Assembly (NCBI RefSeq): GCF_027886475.1
Contig: NZ_CP115670.1
Span: 2,604,001-2,668,000, forward strand
Reading direction: 5' to 3'
Length of the DNA stretch: 64,000 bases
Origin: Corynebacterium sp. SCR221107
Lineage (GTDB): Bacteria > Actinomycetota > Actinomycetes > Mycobacteriales > Mycobacteriaceae
Shown: positions 9,864 through 19,270 of the stretch, one piece after another
Layout of the letters: every line of letters begins with the position of its first letter
Numbering within the stretch: the stretch's first letter is position 1
The notes under the pieces: generated by a model
The model's database searches: none
What the model saw: only the letters and a program-made list of their open reading frames with translations
Told to the model about the DNA's origin: nothing
Made by a program: the position numbers and the translations under genes

Positions 9864-11228
9864 ATGAACGCACCGTTGCGCGTCGCCGTTGTCGGCGCAG
9901 GCCCGGCTGGCATCTACGCCTCTGACCTGCTTATTAAGTCCGGCGTGGAGGTGAGCATCGACTTGTATGAGCGCATGCCCGCCCCCTTTGGCCTCATCCG
10001 CTACGGCGTGGCCCCGGATCACCCGCGCATCAAGGGCATTATCGCCTCCCTGCACGCCGTGCTGGACAAGCCGGAGATCCGCCTGCTGGGCAACATCGAC
10101 GTCAGCCACGACATCACCATCGACGAGATGCGTGAGTATTACGACGCCATCATCTTCTCCACCGGCGCCACCGGCGACCGCAACCTCAACATCCCCGGCG
10201 CGGACCTTGAGGGCAGCTTCGGCGCGGGCGAGTTCGTCGGCTTCTACGACGGCAACCCGGACTTCGAGCGCACCTGGGACCTGTCCGCCAAGCAGGTCGC
10301 CGTGATTGGCGTGGGCAACGTCGGCCTGGACGTCGCCCGCATCCTGGCCAAGACCGGCGACGAGCTGCACGTGACCGAGATCCCGGACAATGTCTACGAG
10401 ACGCTCAAGACCAACCAGGCCGAGGAGATCCACGTCTTCGGCCGCCGCGGCCCGGCCCAGGCGAAGTTCACCCCAATGGAGCTCAAGGAGCTCGACCACT
10501 CCCCCACCATCGAGGTCATCGTCAACCCCGAGGACATCGACTACGACGCCGCCAGCGAGCAGGCCCGCCGCGACTCGAAGTCCCAAGACCTGGTCTGCCA
10601 GACCCTGGAGGGCTACGCCATCCGCGAGCCCAAGGGCGCCCCGCACAAGCTCTACATCCACCTGTTCGAGAACCCGGTGGAGATCCTGGGCGAGGACGGC
10701 AAGGTGGTTGGCCTGCGCACCGAGCGCACGGAGCTGACCGGCGACGGCAACGTCCGCGGCACTGGCAAGTTCACCGACTGGCCGGTCCAGGCTGTCTACC
10801 GCGCGGTGGGTTATCGCTCGGAGCCGGTCACCGGCGTGCCCTTCAACGACCACAAGGCGGTCATCCCCAACGACGGCGGCCACGTGCTCGATGCCGCCGG
10901 TGAGATCGTGCCGGGTCTGTATGCCACCGGCTGGATCAAGCGCGGCCCCGTGGGCCTGATTGGCAACACCAAGTCCGACGCCAAGGAGACCACCGGCATG
11001 CTCGTCGAGGACTGGCAGGCCGGCAAGCTCACCCCGGCCAAAAAGCGCGACCCGCAGGCCGTGGTCGACTTCCTGCGTTCCCGCAACATCGCCGTGACCA
11101 CCTGGGACGGCTGGCACCAGCTCGACGCCGCCGAGAAGGCGCTCGGCGAGGCCGAGGGCCGCGAGCGCAAGAAGATCGTCGAGTGGGACGAGATGGTCTC
11201 CCACGCCGCGCCGGAGTACGACATCTAG
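9864..11228 (+). CDS. fprA: NADPH-ferredoxin reductase FprA
   Basis: This 454-residue flavoprotein resembles mycobacterial FprA and adrenodoxin reductase, which pass electrons from NADPH to ferredoxin. It has the FAD Rossmann motif VVGAGPAGIYASDLL at the N-terminus, YERMPAPFGLIRYGVAPDHP after it, and the NADPH motif VIGVGNVGLDVARIL near residue 155. The C-terminal part includes GWIKRGPVGLIGNTKSDA. The pta / fprA divergent arrangement is typical of Corynebacterium. A long hairpin follows the stop codon. Confidence 0.93.
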   Translation: MNAPLRVAVVGAGPAGIYASDLLIKSGVEVSIDLYERMPAPFGLIRYGVAPDHPRIKGIIASLHAVLDKPEIRLLGNIDVSHDITIDEMREYYDAIIFSTGATGDRNLNIPGADLEGSFGAGEFVGFYDGNPDFERTWDLSAKQVAVIGVGNVGLDVARILAKTGDELHVTEIPDNVYETLKTNQAEEIHVFGRRGPAQAKFTPMELKELDHSPTIEVIVNPEDIDYDAASEQARRDSKSQDLVCQTLEGYAIREPKGAPHKLYIHLFENPVEILGEDGKVVGLRTERTELTGDGNVRGTGKFTDWPVQAVYRAVGYRSEPVTGVPFNDHKAVIPNDGGHVLDAAGEIVPGLYATGWIKRGPVGLIGNTKSDAKETTGMLVEDWQAGKLTPAKKRDPQAVVDFLRSRNIAVTTWDGWHQLDAAEKALGEAEGRERKKIVEWDEMVSHAAPEYDI

Positions 11229-11237
11229 GTTCATACT

Positions 11238-11277
11238 CCGTAGGCGTCGTCAAGCAGCTGCTTGTCGACGCCTACGG
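11238..11277 (+). terminator. Near-perfect 40-base inverted repeat after fprA
   Basis: The two 20-base arms (left begins CCGTAGGCGTCG, right ends CGACGCCTACGG) pair with one mismatch and no loop. It starts 10 bases past the fprA stop. The downstream T-run is weak, so termination is likely but may be bidirectional or structure-driven. Confidence 0.65.
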
Positions 11278-11364
11278 TGTATCTCTTCTCACCACAGCAC
11301 ATGTATGCCCCTATTGGGGGGGCGCGGAATGAGAACGCCAGGTGCCAGCGGAAGGCTTCTGCTC

Positions 11365-12870
11365 TCAGAAACGCTGTGGGTAGCTTTCCGAAAACGTTTC
11401 AAAGAGGCTTTCCATGCCTCCGCTGCCGAGCACCCCCTTCTCGAGCGCCTCTAGCGGCGAGAGGGCTTTCCCATCCTCTTTACTTGCAGTAGTTGAGTTG
11501 GCAGAACTCCACCACTGCAGCAACGATGCCGCTTGGTAGGTTTCATCGGTGGCCGTGCACTTTCGCCATAGACGAGCATTGATTTCGGCGACTCGTTCAC
11601 GGACGACACCACCATGGAACTGGAAAACGGGGTAATAGCGGGTTCCACCAAGCTTGAACGAGATTGCCGCTCCATACTTTCTATAGGTCTTTAGCATCTG
11701 GCGTGGGGGCGGGTTCTCGCGCATTTTCTCGGCCGGGTAGCCCTCGGGATAGAACTTTTCAGGGTCCAAGAGCTTATGAATCTCCTGTGAGCGGGCCGCC
11801 TCAATTCGGTCTAGGAGGCTTCCCGCAAGCATCGGCCTCTCGTCCAATCGGAATGTTTCCGTCCAAATTGGATTAGATTCCCACCCCTCGGGAAAGCCCG
11901 CATCCCCCACATCAAGCCCCAGCTCTTTGCATTTCCTACTCACAAACCACGTGAGGCTCAGTACTTGGCGATCTTCTGGAGCCACGCTCAACATCACGAA
12001 CCGAAGTGCCAAAAGCAGCCCGTATAGCCTGTTACTGACCCGAGCATGGGTGAGGGATGCCAACACGTGGCTCGGGTCTTTCGATGCAACGCCGGGGACC
12101 TTCAGGATTGTGTCGTACACACGATTCCACATGCGCGAATAGTGAAAGCAAAGATTACGAGCGTGTCGAAAGACGTTGAGCCAGTTGCTCATCACCTCAA
12201 CTTCTCCCACAATCTCGCCGAGCTCATTGGGAGTACCAATCTGGAGTCGATCTGCTACCGTTCGACGATCTGTATGAGGGATGAGATTAAAAAGCTGACT
12301 CAGGGCCCCAAAGGTCATGACCTCAGTTGCCACCCACACCGGCAGACGATCACCGTACTTCGCTCGGAAGTGCTGGACGAAGGATCCTTTTGCATTTCTC
12401 TCAAGGCGATCGTATTCTTCAATCCATTCCTTATACGCCTGTGAGGGCATAAAATCGCCATTTGCGTCGTAGGCTCCTACCCCAAGAAGCATGGGTTCTC
12501 GATGTATGAACGGGTCAATCTTGCCGATTTTATGGCTAATAAAAAACCGAAACGCGACCTCCACCGAGCTGAGGACCCGCCCCAGGAGTGACCGCAGCTC
12601 TGCATCGAATTCATATATTTCAACGATCCTTGAGAGAGTTATTCCCGGTTCGAACTCCTCTAGTCGGCGTTCCCTGCCTTCGTCGTCTACCCTCGGATTA
12701 TCCAATATGCGGAAAGGATACCAGTAGCCCGAAAGGCGATAGTAACCATAGCGTTCCAAATACTCATAGGCTTTGGTTTCTTCCCCGCAATCCATACCCC
12801 GGGACTTGAGCTGCTCCACTTGTTGAGTCAAAGTGAAGTATGGCTTGGAGTAGCTACTATGTGTGCCCAC
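11365..12870 (-). CDS. Abi_2 (AbiD/F-type) abortive-infection HEPN protein with MbcA/ParS-like C-terminal region
   Basis: Residues 1-300 match the Abi_2 family: an N-terminal LTQQVEQLKSRGM element, YGYYRLSGYWYPFR near 41-54, and RHARNLCFHYSRMWNR near 235-250, which contains the R-x4-H signature (Arg238, His243) of HEPN ribonucleases. Such proteins act in phage-triggered RNA cleavage and growth arrest. The protein is about 200 residues longer than usual. Its last 120 residues (YRKYGAAISFKLGGTRYYP, FQFHGGVV, LLQWWSSANS, LSPLEALEKG) resemble the toxin-binding region of Xre/MbcA/ParS-type antitoxins. I infer a possible toxin-regulator fusion. The start is uncertain (GTG at 12870). The gene is AT-richer than its neighbours and stands alone between fprA and pdxT, as expected of an acquired gene. 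Confidence 0.8.
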   Translation of the reverse strand: MGTHSSYSKPYFTLTQQVEQLKSRGMDCGEETKAYEYLERYGYYRLSGYWYPFRILDNPRVDDEGRERRLEEFEPGITLSRIVEIYEFDAELRSLLGRVLSSVEVAFRFFISHKIGKIDPFIHREPMLLGVGAYDANGDFMPSQAYKEWIEEYDRLERNAKGSFVQHFRAKYGDRLPVWVATEVMTFGALSQLFNLIPHTDRRTVADRLQIGTPNELGEIVGEVEVMSNWLNVFRHARNLCFHYSRMWNRVYDTILKVPGVASKDPSHVLASLTHARVSNRLYGLLLALRFVMLSVAPEDRQVLSLTWFVSRKCKELGLDVGDAGFPEGWESNPIWTETFRLDERPMLAGSLLDRIEAARSQEIHKLLDPEKFYPEGYPAEKMRENPPPRQMLKTYRKYGAAISFKLGGTRYYPVFQFHGGVVRERVAEINARLWRKCTATDETYQAASLLQWWSSANSTTASKEDGKALSPLEALEKGVLGSGGMESLFETFSESYPQRF

Positions 12871-13200
12871 CCACCCATAATATCCAAGCCGATATCTATA
12901 GCGAAGAAAAAGAACAATGCTCGCGTCCTCAACCTAGAGGAGCGAGCCTGTCATGTTGACTTCAGGATACAAACAATGTGTACCCACGTCAACAAATTCG
13001 ACGAGGACCACAACACATCTTTCAGTGTGGATTCGATCGGCTGTGGTTGCGCGTGAACGGGAAGCTGACACAGCGCGCCACCCAACCATGCCTTGTCGAT
13101 ATCCTCCCATTAGAAGGACTGAACGCAGCTGGCCATTGCAATAAATCGTGTCCAAAGCACCCATCAAGGCTCGGGCCAACCTACTAGCACCTCTGGGCAC
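12871..13200. other. Intergenic region between the Abi gene and pdxT
   Basis: I see no gene, RNA or repeat that I can support here. A TATTAT hexamer near 12875-12880 on the minus strand could be the -10 of the Abi gene. Short open frames lack ribosome sites. Confidence 0.5.
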
Positions 13201-13767
13201 TCACAGCATTACCAAAAACTGCTGATGGATCGTGCTGTCCCCAGTCAGCTCCGGATGGAAACTGATGCCGATGGCATGCGGCGTCCTCACGCCGACGATG
13301 CGGCCGTCCACCCGGGCGAGGACCTCGACGCCCTCGCCATCGCGGATCACCTCCGGTGCGCGGATGAAGGCGGCTTCGACCACCCCGAAGGTGGTTTCGA
13401 TGCGTTCGACGGCGGAGTCGCGCTGCGGTCCGAAGGCGTTGCGGCGCACGTCGATGTCGAGCACGTCGAGGGTCTGCTGGCCGGGGGCGGGATCCTCAAG
13501 GTGGTGAGCGAGCATGATCAGCCCCGCGCAGGTGCCTAGGACCGGCAGGCCGTCTTGGAGGCAGGAGGCCAGCTGCTCGCGCATGCCGAAGCGGCGCAGG
13601 ATGCGATCCATCGTGGAGGACTCGCCACCGGGCAGCACGATGCCGTCAAGCCCGCTAAGCTGGGCGGCCTTCTTGACCAGCACCACCTCACAGCCTAAGT
13701 CGGTGAGCATGTCTGCGTGCTCACGCACCCCTCCTTGGAGTGCGAGGACGCCGATCGTTTTCGCCAT
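13201..13767 (-). CDS. pdxT: Pyridoxal 5'-phosphate synthase glutaminase subunit PdxT
   Basis: PdxT hydrolyses glutamine and channels ammonia to PdxS for PLP synthesis. The glutaminase triad is visible: Cys in VLGTCAGLIML, and His and Glu in GISFHPELTGD near the C-terminus. The N-terminus [17 protein letters not shown] is canonical. I use the ATG at 13767, which overlaps the pdxS stop codon (TAATG), implying translational coupling; an ATG six bases upstream is in frame but less likely. Confidence 0.95.
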   Translation of the reverse strand: MAKTIGVLALQGGVREHADMLTDLGCEVVLVKKAAQLSGLDGIVLPGGESSTMDRILRRFGMREQLASCLQDGLPVLGTCAGLIMLAHHLEDPAPGQQTLDVLDIDVRRNAFGPQRDSAVERIETTFGVVEAAFIRAPEVIRDGEGVEVLARVDGRIVGVRTPHAIGISFHPELTGDSTIHQQFLVML

Positions 13768-14654
13768 TACCAACCACGCTCGGCCAGGCGGTGCGGTGCG
13801 GGCAGGTCGGAAACGTTGATACCTACCATGGCCTCGCCCAGGCCGCGGGAGGCCTCAGCGACCACGGCGATGTCATCGAAGGCGGCGGTGGCACGCACGA
13901 TGGCCTCCGCACGCTTGGCGGGGTTGCCGGACTTGAAGATGCCGGAGCCCACGAACACGCCGTCGGCCCCGAGCTGCATCATGAGCGCGGCATCGGCCGG
14001 GGTGGCAACACCGCCGGCGGTGAACAGCACCACGGGCAGCTCGCCGTGCTCGGCAACGTAGCGCACCAGGTCATAGGGGGCCTGCAGCTCCTTGGCGGCG
14101 ACGTAGAGCTCGTCGGGCTGGAAGGCGAAAAGGGCCTGCAGGCGGGCGATTTCCGCGCGGATGGTGCGGATGTGCTTGGTGGCCTCGGAGACGTCGCCGG
14201 TGCCGGCCTCGCCCTTGGAGCGGATCATGGACGCGCCCTCGTTGATGCGGCGCAGGGCCTCGCCGAGGTTGGTGGCGCCGCAGACGAAGGGCACCTTAAA
14301 GCCGCGCTTGTCAATGTGGTTGACGTAGTCGGCGGGTGAGAGGACCTCGGACTCGTCGATGTAGTCCACGCCGAGGTGCTCGAGGATCTGGGCCTCCACA
14401 GTGTGGCCGATGCGGGCCTTGGCCATGACCGGGATGGAGACGGCGTCGATGATGGACTCGATGAGGTCCGGGTCGGACATGCGGGCCACACCGCCCTGGG
14501 CGCGGATGTCGGCGGGTACGCGCTCGAGTGCCATGACGGCGACGGCGCCGGCGTCCTCGGCGATCTTTGCCTGCTCCGGGGTGACCACATCCATGATCAC
14601 ACCACCCTTGAGCATCTGGGCCAGTCCTTTATTTACCACGTTTTGTTCAGTCAT
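13767..14654 (-). CDS. pdxS: Pyridoxal 5'-phosphate synthase lyase subunit PdxS
   Basis: PdxS condenses ribose 5-phosphate, glyceraldehyde 3-phosphate and ammonia into PLP. The (beta/alpha)8 barrel motifs include [33 protein letters not shown] with the substrate lysine, and [13 protein letters not shown]. The 295-residue product starting at [12 protein letters not shown] fits the family. A second in-frame ATG at 14669 would add MRIIP; neither start has a clear ribosome site, so the 5' end is uncertain by five codons. It forms an operon with pdxT and is divergent from its regulator pdxR. Confidence 0.95.
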   Translation of the reverse strand: MTEQNVVNKGLAQMLKGGVIMDVVTPEQAKIAEDAGAVAVMALERVPADIRAQGGVARMSDPDLIESIIDAVSIPVMAKARIGHTVEAQILEHLGVDYIDESEVLSPADYVNHIDKRGFKVPFVCGATNLGEALRRINEGASMIRSKGEAGTGDVSEATKHIRTIRAEIARLQALFAFQPDELYVAAKELQAPYDLVRYVAEHGELPVVLFTAGGVATPADAALMMQLGADGVFVGSGIFKSGNPAKRAEAIVRATAAFDDIAVVAEASRGLGEAMVGINVSDLPAPHRLAERGW

Positions 14655-14675
14655 GGGGATTATTCTCATCCACCC

Positions 14676-14724
14676 AACTGGACGATTTCTAGAGCCGGTA
14701 CTAGCCTTTCTTTTTGGTCCAGTT
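14676..14724. promoter_or_regulatory. Probable PdxR operator between pdxS and pdxR
   Basis: An exact 8-bp inverted repeat, AACTGGAC (14676-14683) and GTCCAGTT (14717-14724), lies in the 77-91-base divergent intergenic region. MocR-type PdxR proteins bind such sites to activate pdxST and repress themselves; the assignment to PdxR is by position. Confidence 0.5.
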
Positions 14725-14745
14725 TTGTCCCCCTAGGAGCCCACC

Positions 14746-16158
14746 GTGCCCATGTCGCGCGCCCACGTTCCCCTCAGTATTAATAAGAAACAAAAGGTGG
14801 CGCTCCCCCAGCAGATCGCCGCCCAGATTCGCCAGCTCATCAACGACGGCGCCCTCCAGCCGGGCGACGCACTGCCGGGCACCCGCCGCATCGCCGCACA
14901 GCTAGGCATTGCCCGCGGATCGGTGACCACGGCCTTCGACCAGCTCACCGCCGAGGGCTACCTGTACTGCTCGCCCGGCGCACCCACGCGCGTGCACCCC
15001 GATTTGGTCGCAGCCGCCTCGGTGGTTTCCCCACCTGCCCAGCTGGCCCTGCCCAGGCCGAAGATCCGGATCTCGCTCAAGCCTTCCACCGCCACCGCCC
15101 AGAACGTGCGCCCGGCGGCGTGGCGTGCGGCCTGGCGGCAGGCCTCGGGCGTGCCGGAGCGCAAACTAGAACCGGCAGGTCAGCCGGAGCTGCGGGAGGC
15201 GATCGCCGAGCATATTCGCCTCAGCCGTTCGATGGCCGTTGCCAGCAACAGCGTGCTGGTGACCGGCGGTTCGCGCGAGGGGCTCATGCTCATCGTCATG
15301 GCGCTTGCCGACGCCTACGGCCGCAGGCTCACCATCGGGGTGGAAAACCCAGGGCATCCCGGGCTGCGCGCCATCGTGAAGCTGCTGGGACACAGGCTGG
15401 TCGAATGCCCCATCGATCTCGACGGCGTGCTCATCGAGTCCCTGCCGCACGACATGGATATGCTGCTAGTTACCCCTTCTTATCTCTATCCGCTGGGCTC
15501 GACCATGCCCGCGTCCCGAAGGTCCGCACTGCTGCGCTGGGCACAGGAGACGAAGACGGTAATAGTAGAAGACGACTTCAACGCCGAGCTGCGATACCGG
15601 CTGGCCCCGGAGCCGGCCCTGGCCGCCCAGGCCGGCAGCCAGGGTGTCAACGTCATCGTGCTGGGCACCTTCTCCACGCTTTTGGCACCGAGCCTGTCGG
15701 CGGGCTACGTGCTCGCCCCACCACTGTTGATTGATCCCTTGCTCGACACGCGCGCGAAGTTGGGCATGCCCGTGGCAGGGGTGACCCAGCGTGCGATCGC
15801 TGAGCTATTGACCAACGGCTATGTCCGCAAACACACCCGCGCGATGCACCAGCGCATGGGTCGTCGGAAAGCACACATCGAGCGCGTTTTTGCGCGCGCA
15901 ACGGCCACGCCGGGCGTGGAAATTTCGACGATGGGTAGTGGCGTAGATTACTTTTTGGGGTTTGCCGATAGCGAACGCGCCACCGCCTTTGAGCAACTTT
16001 TGCAAAAATCGGGCATAGGTGTGGGACATGCGGAAAAACTGTGGTCCGCTATTAGCCCGGAACACGGGTTTATCTTGAGTTTTGCCCATTTGTCGGACCC
16101 CGATTTCGCCTTCGTGCTCGACGTCCTTAGCACCGCTTTAAAAGCAACGACGCAGTGA
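14746..16158 (+). CDS. pdxR: MocR-family PLP-dependent transcriptional regulator PdxR
   Basis: The protein joins a GntR-type winged helix (about residues 18-85, QIAAQIRQLINDGALQPGDA) to an aspartate-aminotransferase-like domain (about 110-470). That domain has VLVTGGSREGLMLIVMALA and a PLP region LLVTPSYLYPLGSTMPASRR, VIVEDDFNAELRYR, and GTFSTLLAPSLSAGYV, where the expected PLP lysine position shows Thr/Leu rather than an obvious Lys. PdxR senses PLP and controls pdxST. GTG at 14746 is preceded by AGGAG at a six-base spacing. Divergent position next to pdxST supports the name. Confidence 0.88.
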   Translation: MPMSRAHVPLSINKKQKVALPQQIAAQIRQLINDGALQPGDALPGTRRIAAQLGIARGSVTTAFDQLTAEGYLYCSPGAPTRVHPDLVAAASVVSPPAQLALPRPKIRISLKPSTATAQNVRPAAWRAAWRQASGVPERKLEPAGQPELREAIAEHIRLSRSMAVASNSVLVTGGSREGLMLIVMALADAYGRRLTIGVENPGHPGLRAIVKLLGHRLVECPIDLDGVLIESLPHDMDMLLVTPSYLYPLGSTMPASRRSALLRWAQETKTVIVEDDFNAELRYRLAPEPALAAQAGSQGVNVIVLGTFSTLLAPSLSAGYVLAPPLLIDPLLDTRAKLGMPVAGVTQRAIAELLTNGYVRKHTRAMHQRMGRRKAHIERVFARATATPGVEISTMGSGVDYFLGFADSERATAFEQLLQKSGIGVGHAEKLWSAISPEHGFILSFAHLSDPDFAFVLDVLSTALKATTQ

Positions 16159-16248
16159 GTTGGGCAACACTATTTCTTCGCCTGTGTGAATAATCCCAGC
16201 GTGTTAGGACTTGGCGGCGTGGGCAATCTGCGGTTATTATCCACTGCC

Positions 16249-16779
16249 ATGAACGCAATGTACCAAGTTTCAGCCCTGAACGAACTCAGCCCGATGGAGG
16301 TTCACCGCCTCTACAAGCTTCGCGTGGACGTTTTCGTCAACGAGCAGAAGTGCCCCTACGCGGAGATCGACGACATCGACGCCACCCCGTCCACCCTGCA
16401 CACCCTGGCGTGGTCGGCAGACCCGGAGGAGCGCCACCACCTGCTCGGCACCGCGCGATTGTATCCGGACCAAATAGGCGGCAAACCCGTCAGCCACCTC
16501 GGCCGGCTCACCCTCCTACCCGAGGCTCGCGGAACCGGCCTCGGCCACGACCTCATGTTCAACGTCCTACGCTTGGCCCTGGAGCGCTTCGGCACCCAGG
16601 ACGTCTACCTGACCGCCCAGACCCCGCTCGTGGGCTACTACGAGGGCTACGGCTTCACCGTCGCCGGTGAGGAATTCGACGATGAGGGCGTGCCCCACAC
16701 CCCGATGATCCTGACCGGCAACAAGCTGGCCACGACCATCGAACGCATGTCTACCCGCGGCTTAGCCCCAAGCCACTAA
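16249..16779 (+). CDS. GNAT-family N-acetyltransferase, ElaA-like
   Basis: The sequence resembles ElaA-type GNAT proteins: LYKLRVDVFVNEQKCPYAEID near the N-terminus and the acetyl-CoA loop GRLTLLPEARGTGLGHDLM. A late YYEGYGFTVAGEEFDDEGVPH motif is also family-like. The substrate is unknown. The frame extends upstream to 16186, but a TATTAT hexamer at 16234-16239 fits a -10 for a leaderless start at ATG 16249 (or 16258), and ElaA homologues start near there. It converges with the purT-like gene. Confidence 0.8.
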   Translation: MNAMYQVSALNELSPMEVHRLYKLRVDVFVNEQKCPYAEIDDIDATPSTLHTLAWSADPEERHHLLGTARLYPDQIGGKPVSHLGRLTLLPEARGTGLGHDLMFNVLRLALERFGTQDVYLTAQTPLVGYYEGYGFTVAGEEFDDEGVPHTPMILTGNKLATTIERMSTRGLAPSH

Positions 16780-16788
16780 GGTCAGCCA

Positions 16789-17907
16789 CTAGGGTCGCGG
16801 GCGCACGGCCTGGGCCACAGCCCGGGCTCTCGTGAGGGCCTCGTCGGTCGTCTCGGCGGTGGCCAGGCCTACCGCCTGATGCGAACCCACCGCCAGCTCG
16901 GACTCTGGCTGGCTTAACGCCGCCGCCATCTCCGCGTAGCCGATGGTGTCCTCGTAGTCCACTACGCAGGCGGCGCCGGGGCTAATCAGGGTCGCATCCA
17001 GCGGCAGGCCCAGCACCGCGCGGGCAAAGATCTCGCAGTCGCTGAGCCGCTGGGTCACGGCGGTGACCGCACCCACCCGGTGCGGGAAGGGGGTCACGCC
17101 GGAGAAGTAGACGTCATCGCCGGCCACGGATAGTTCCACGCCATAGATGCCCCGGCCGCCGATCGCGCCGGCGATCCTGGCGGCCACCGAGCGGGCGTTG
17201 TCCAGCGCGCGCTCGGAAAGCTCGCAGGGCTGGAAGGATACCCCATCTTCGTAGCCGATCGGCTCAAGGTACCAGGTGGCCAGCTTGCCGGTGCGGGGAT
17301 CGATGGAGCGCGCAGCGCACAACACGATCTCCGCATCGGCTTCTAGTTTGCGCTCCACGAGCACCGACTCCCCGGCCGCGGAGAATCGCGCCATCACGGC
17401 ATGTGCTTGCTCATGGGTTGCGGCGACGTGCCCGTCGAGAAGCGAAATGCGATTGAGCGGGCTGATCACCACGGGCAAGCCCACCAGGTCGAGGGCCGCC
17501 TCCAGCTGTTCGGGGGTTGAGGCGGTGCCAAAGCGTGGGGTGGGAAGGCCTAATTCACGGGCGGCCACCGTGAGCATCTTGGACCGGTCGAAGACGAAGT
17601 CCATGCACGCCCCGCTGGGGACAACCGAGCCGGACTCCTGCGCGAAACGCGCCAGAACCTGCGGGTGAGGCTGCTCGTTGCAGGGGACGACGAAGGTGGG
17701 ATCCACCTTGTCCAGCAGCGCCTGCAGCAGCCTTTCATCGCCTAGATCGAAGGCGAAGGACTGCGGGGTCACCTGCGCGGCAGGGGCGTTGACGAAAGAA
17801 TCTGCGGCAAACACGTGCGCGCCCAGGCGGGCGAAGGCGGAGACGATCTCCTTGCCCCGCTCGCCCGCGCCGAGCACGAGCACCCGAGGTGCGTGGGACT
17901 CGGGCAT
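16789..17907 (-). CDS. PurT-like ATP-grasp protein, active-site positions degenerate
   Basis: PurT is the formate-dependent GAR transformylase of purine synthesis. This 372-residue protein keeps its layout: a Rossmann N-terminal domain (VLVLGAGERGKEIVSAFARL, HVFAADSFVNAPAAQVTP), a central ATP-grasp and a C-terminal domain (GVTPFPHRVGAVTAVTQRLS). However, the region equivalent to the ATP-binding VVKPVMSSSGKG loop reads VVISPLNRISLLDG, losing the lysine and the glycine-serine loop, and VPEIEAI reads VPCNEQP. It immediately precedes no other gene but follows purA with no intergenic base (both minus strand, purT-like first). It may have lost catalysis or changed substrate. Confidence 0.7.
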   Translation of the reverse strand: MPESHAPRVLVLGAGERGKEIVSAFARLGAHVFAADSFVNAPAAQVTPQSFAFDLGDERLLQALLDKVDPTFVVPCNEQPHPQVLARFAQESGSVVPSGACMDFVFDRSKMLTVAARELGLPTPRFGTASTPEQLEAALDLVGLPVVISPLNRISLLDGHVAATHEQAHAVMARFSAAGESVLVERKLEADAEIVLCAARSIDPRTGKLATWYLEPIGYEDGVSFQPCELSERALDNARSVAARIAGAIGGRGIYGVELSVAGDDVYFSGVTPFPHRVGAVTAVTQRLSDCEIFARAVLGLPLDATLISPGAACVVDYEDTIGYAEMAAALSQPESELAVGSHQAVGLATAETTDEALTRARAVAQAVRPRP

Positions 17908-19197
17908 TTAGCTTTCCATCACGTCGTGGATGACGATGGTCTGGTCGCGGCCGGGGCCGACGCCGATATAAGAGATGCGGCAGCCGGATAGCTCCTCGAG
18001 GCGCTTGACGTAAGCCTGGGCCTTCTCGGGCAGCTCCCCGAAGGTGGTGCAGCCGGTGATGTCCTCGTCCCAGGCGGGCATGGTCTCGTAGATCGGGGTG
18101 GCGTGGTGGAAGTCCGACTGGGTCATCGGCATTTCGTCGTAGCGCACGCCGTCGACGTCGTAGGCCACGCAGATCGGGATCTCGCCGATGCCGGTGAGCA
18201 CGTCCAGCTTGGTGAGGAACAGGTCGGTGAAGCCGTTGACGCGGGAGGCGTAGCGGGCGACCACGGAGTCATACCAGCCGCAGCGGCGCTTGCGGCCGGT
18301 GTTCACGCCGATCTCGCCGCCGGTGGTCTGCAGGAACTCGCCCCACTTGTCAAAAAGCTCGGTCGGGAATGGGCCGGCGCCCACGCGGGTGGTGTATGCC
18401 TTGATGATGCCCAGCGAGGAGGTGATCTTGGTAGGTCCCACGCCGGAGCCCACGCAGGCGCCGCCGGCGGTGGGGTTGGAGGAGGTCACGAACGGGTAGG
18501 TGCCGTGGTCCACGTCGAGCATGGTGGCCTGGCCGCCCTCGAACAGCAGGTGCTTGCCCTCGTCGAGGGCGCGGTTGAGCTCCAGCTCGGCGTCGATGAC
18601 CATGGGGCGCAGGCGGTCAGCGTAGGACAGGAAGTACTGGACCATTTCCTCGGCGACGATGGCCTTGCGGTTGTACATCTTGATCAGGATCTGGTTCTTG
18701 ACGTCGAGGGCGGAGGTGATCTTCTGGCGCAGGATGGACTCGTCGAACACGTCCTGGACGCGGATGCCCACGCGCGAGACCTTGTCAGCGTAGGTCGGGC
18801 CGATGCCGCGGCCGGTGGTGCCGATGGCGCGCTTGCCTAGGAAGCGCTCCTGGACGCGGTCGAGCACCTGGTGGTACGGGGCGACCAGGTGGGCGTTGGC
18901 GGAGATCTTCAGGCGGGAGGCGTTGGCGCCGCGGGCCTCGAGGCCGTCGATCTCGGCGAACAGGGCCTCGAGGTTGATGACCACGCCGTTGCCCAGGATG
19001 GGAAGCGCGTTCTCGGAGAGCACGCCGGCGGGCAGAAGCTTGAGCTCGTACTTCTCGCCGCCGACGACGACGGTGTGGCCGGCGTTGTTGCCGCCGTTAG
19101 GCTTGACCACGTAATCGACCTGGCCTCCCAGGATGTCAGTGGCCTTGCCTTTGCCCTCGTCGCCCCACTGGGCACCCACGATCACGATCGCTGACAT
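17908..19197 (-). CDS. purA: Adenylosuccinate synthetase
   Basis: PurA makes adenylosuccinate from IMP, aspartate and GTP. The 429-residue protein carries the N-terminal [17 protein letters not shown] phosphate loop with the catalytic Asp, the IMP-binding [17 protein letters not shown] stretch and [12 protein letters not shown]. On the minus strand it lies upstream of the purT-like gene, its TAA abutting that gene's ATG in position 17905-17910, so transcription order is purA first. A divergent gene for a YbjN protein starts 73 bases away. Confidence 0.97.
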   Translation of the reverse strand: MSAIVIVGAQWGDEGKGKATDILGGQVDYVVKPNGGNNAGHTVVVGGEKYELKLLPAGVLSENALPILGNGVVINLEALFAEIDGLEARGANASRLKISANAHLVAPYHQVLDRVQERFLGKRAIGTTGRGIGPTYADKVSRVGIRVQDVFDESILRQKITSALDVKNQILIKMYNRKAIVAEEMVQYFLSYADRLRPMVIDAELELNRALDEGKHLLFEGGQATMLDVDHGTYPFVTSSNPTAGGACVGSGVGPTKITSSLGIIKAYTTRVGAGPFPTELFDKWGEFLQTTGGEIGVNTGRKRRCGWYDSVVARYASRVNGFTDLFLTKLDVLTGIGEIPICVAYDVDGVRYDEMPMTQSDFHHATPIYETMPAWDEDITGCTTFGELPEKAQAYVKRLEELSGCRISYIGVGPGRDQTIVIHDVMES

Positions 19198-19270
19198 TTT
19201 TTACACGTCCTTATATGTGGAAGAAAACAGACGTTGTACCATTCTACCTTGATAGAAAGGGGAAAAAAAG

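Noticed and set aside
9642..11234. 530-codon open frame antisense to fprA
   Set aside because: It mirrors the high-GC third-position pattern of fprA, has no ribosome site and no protein family character.
12934..13200. 88-codon frame upstream of pdxT on the minus strand
   Set aside because: No ribosome site, odd composition and no similarity to a known protein; treated as intergenic.
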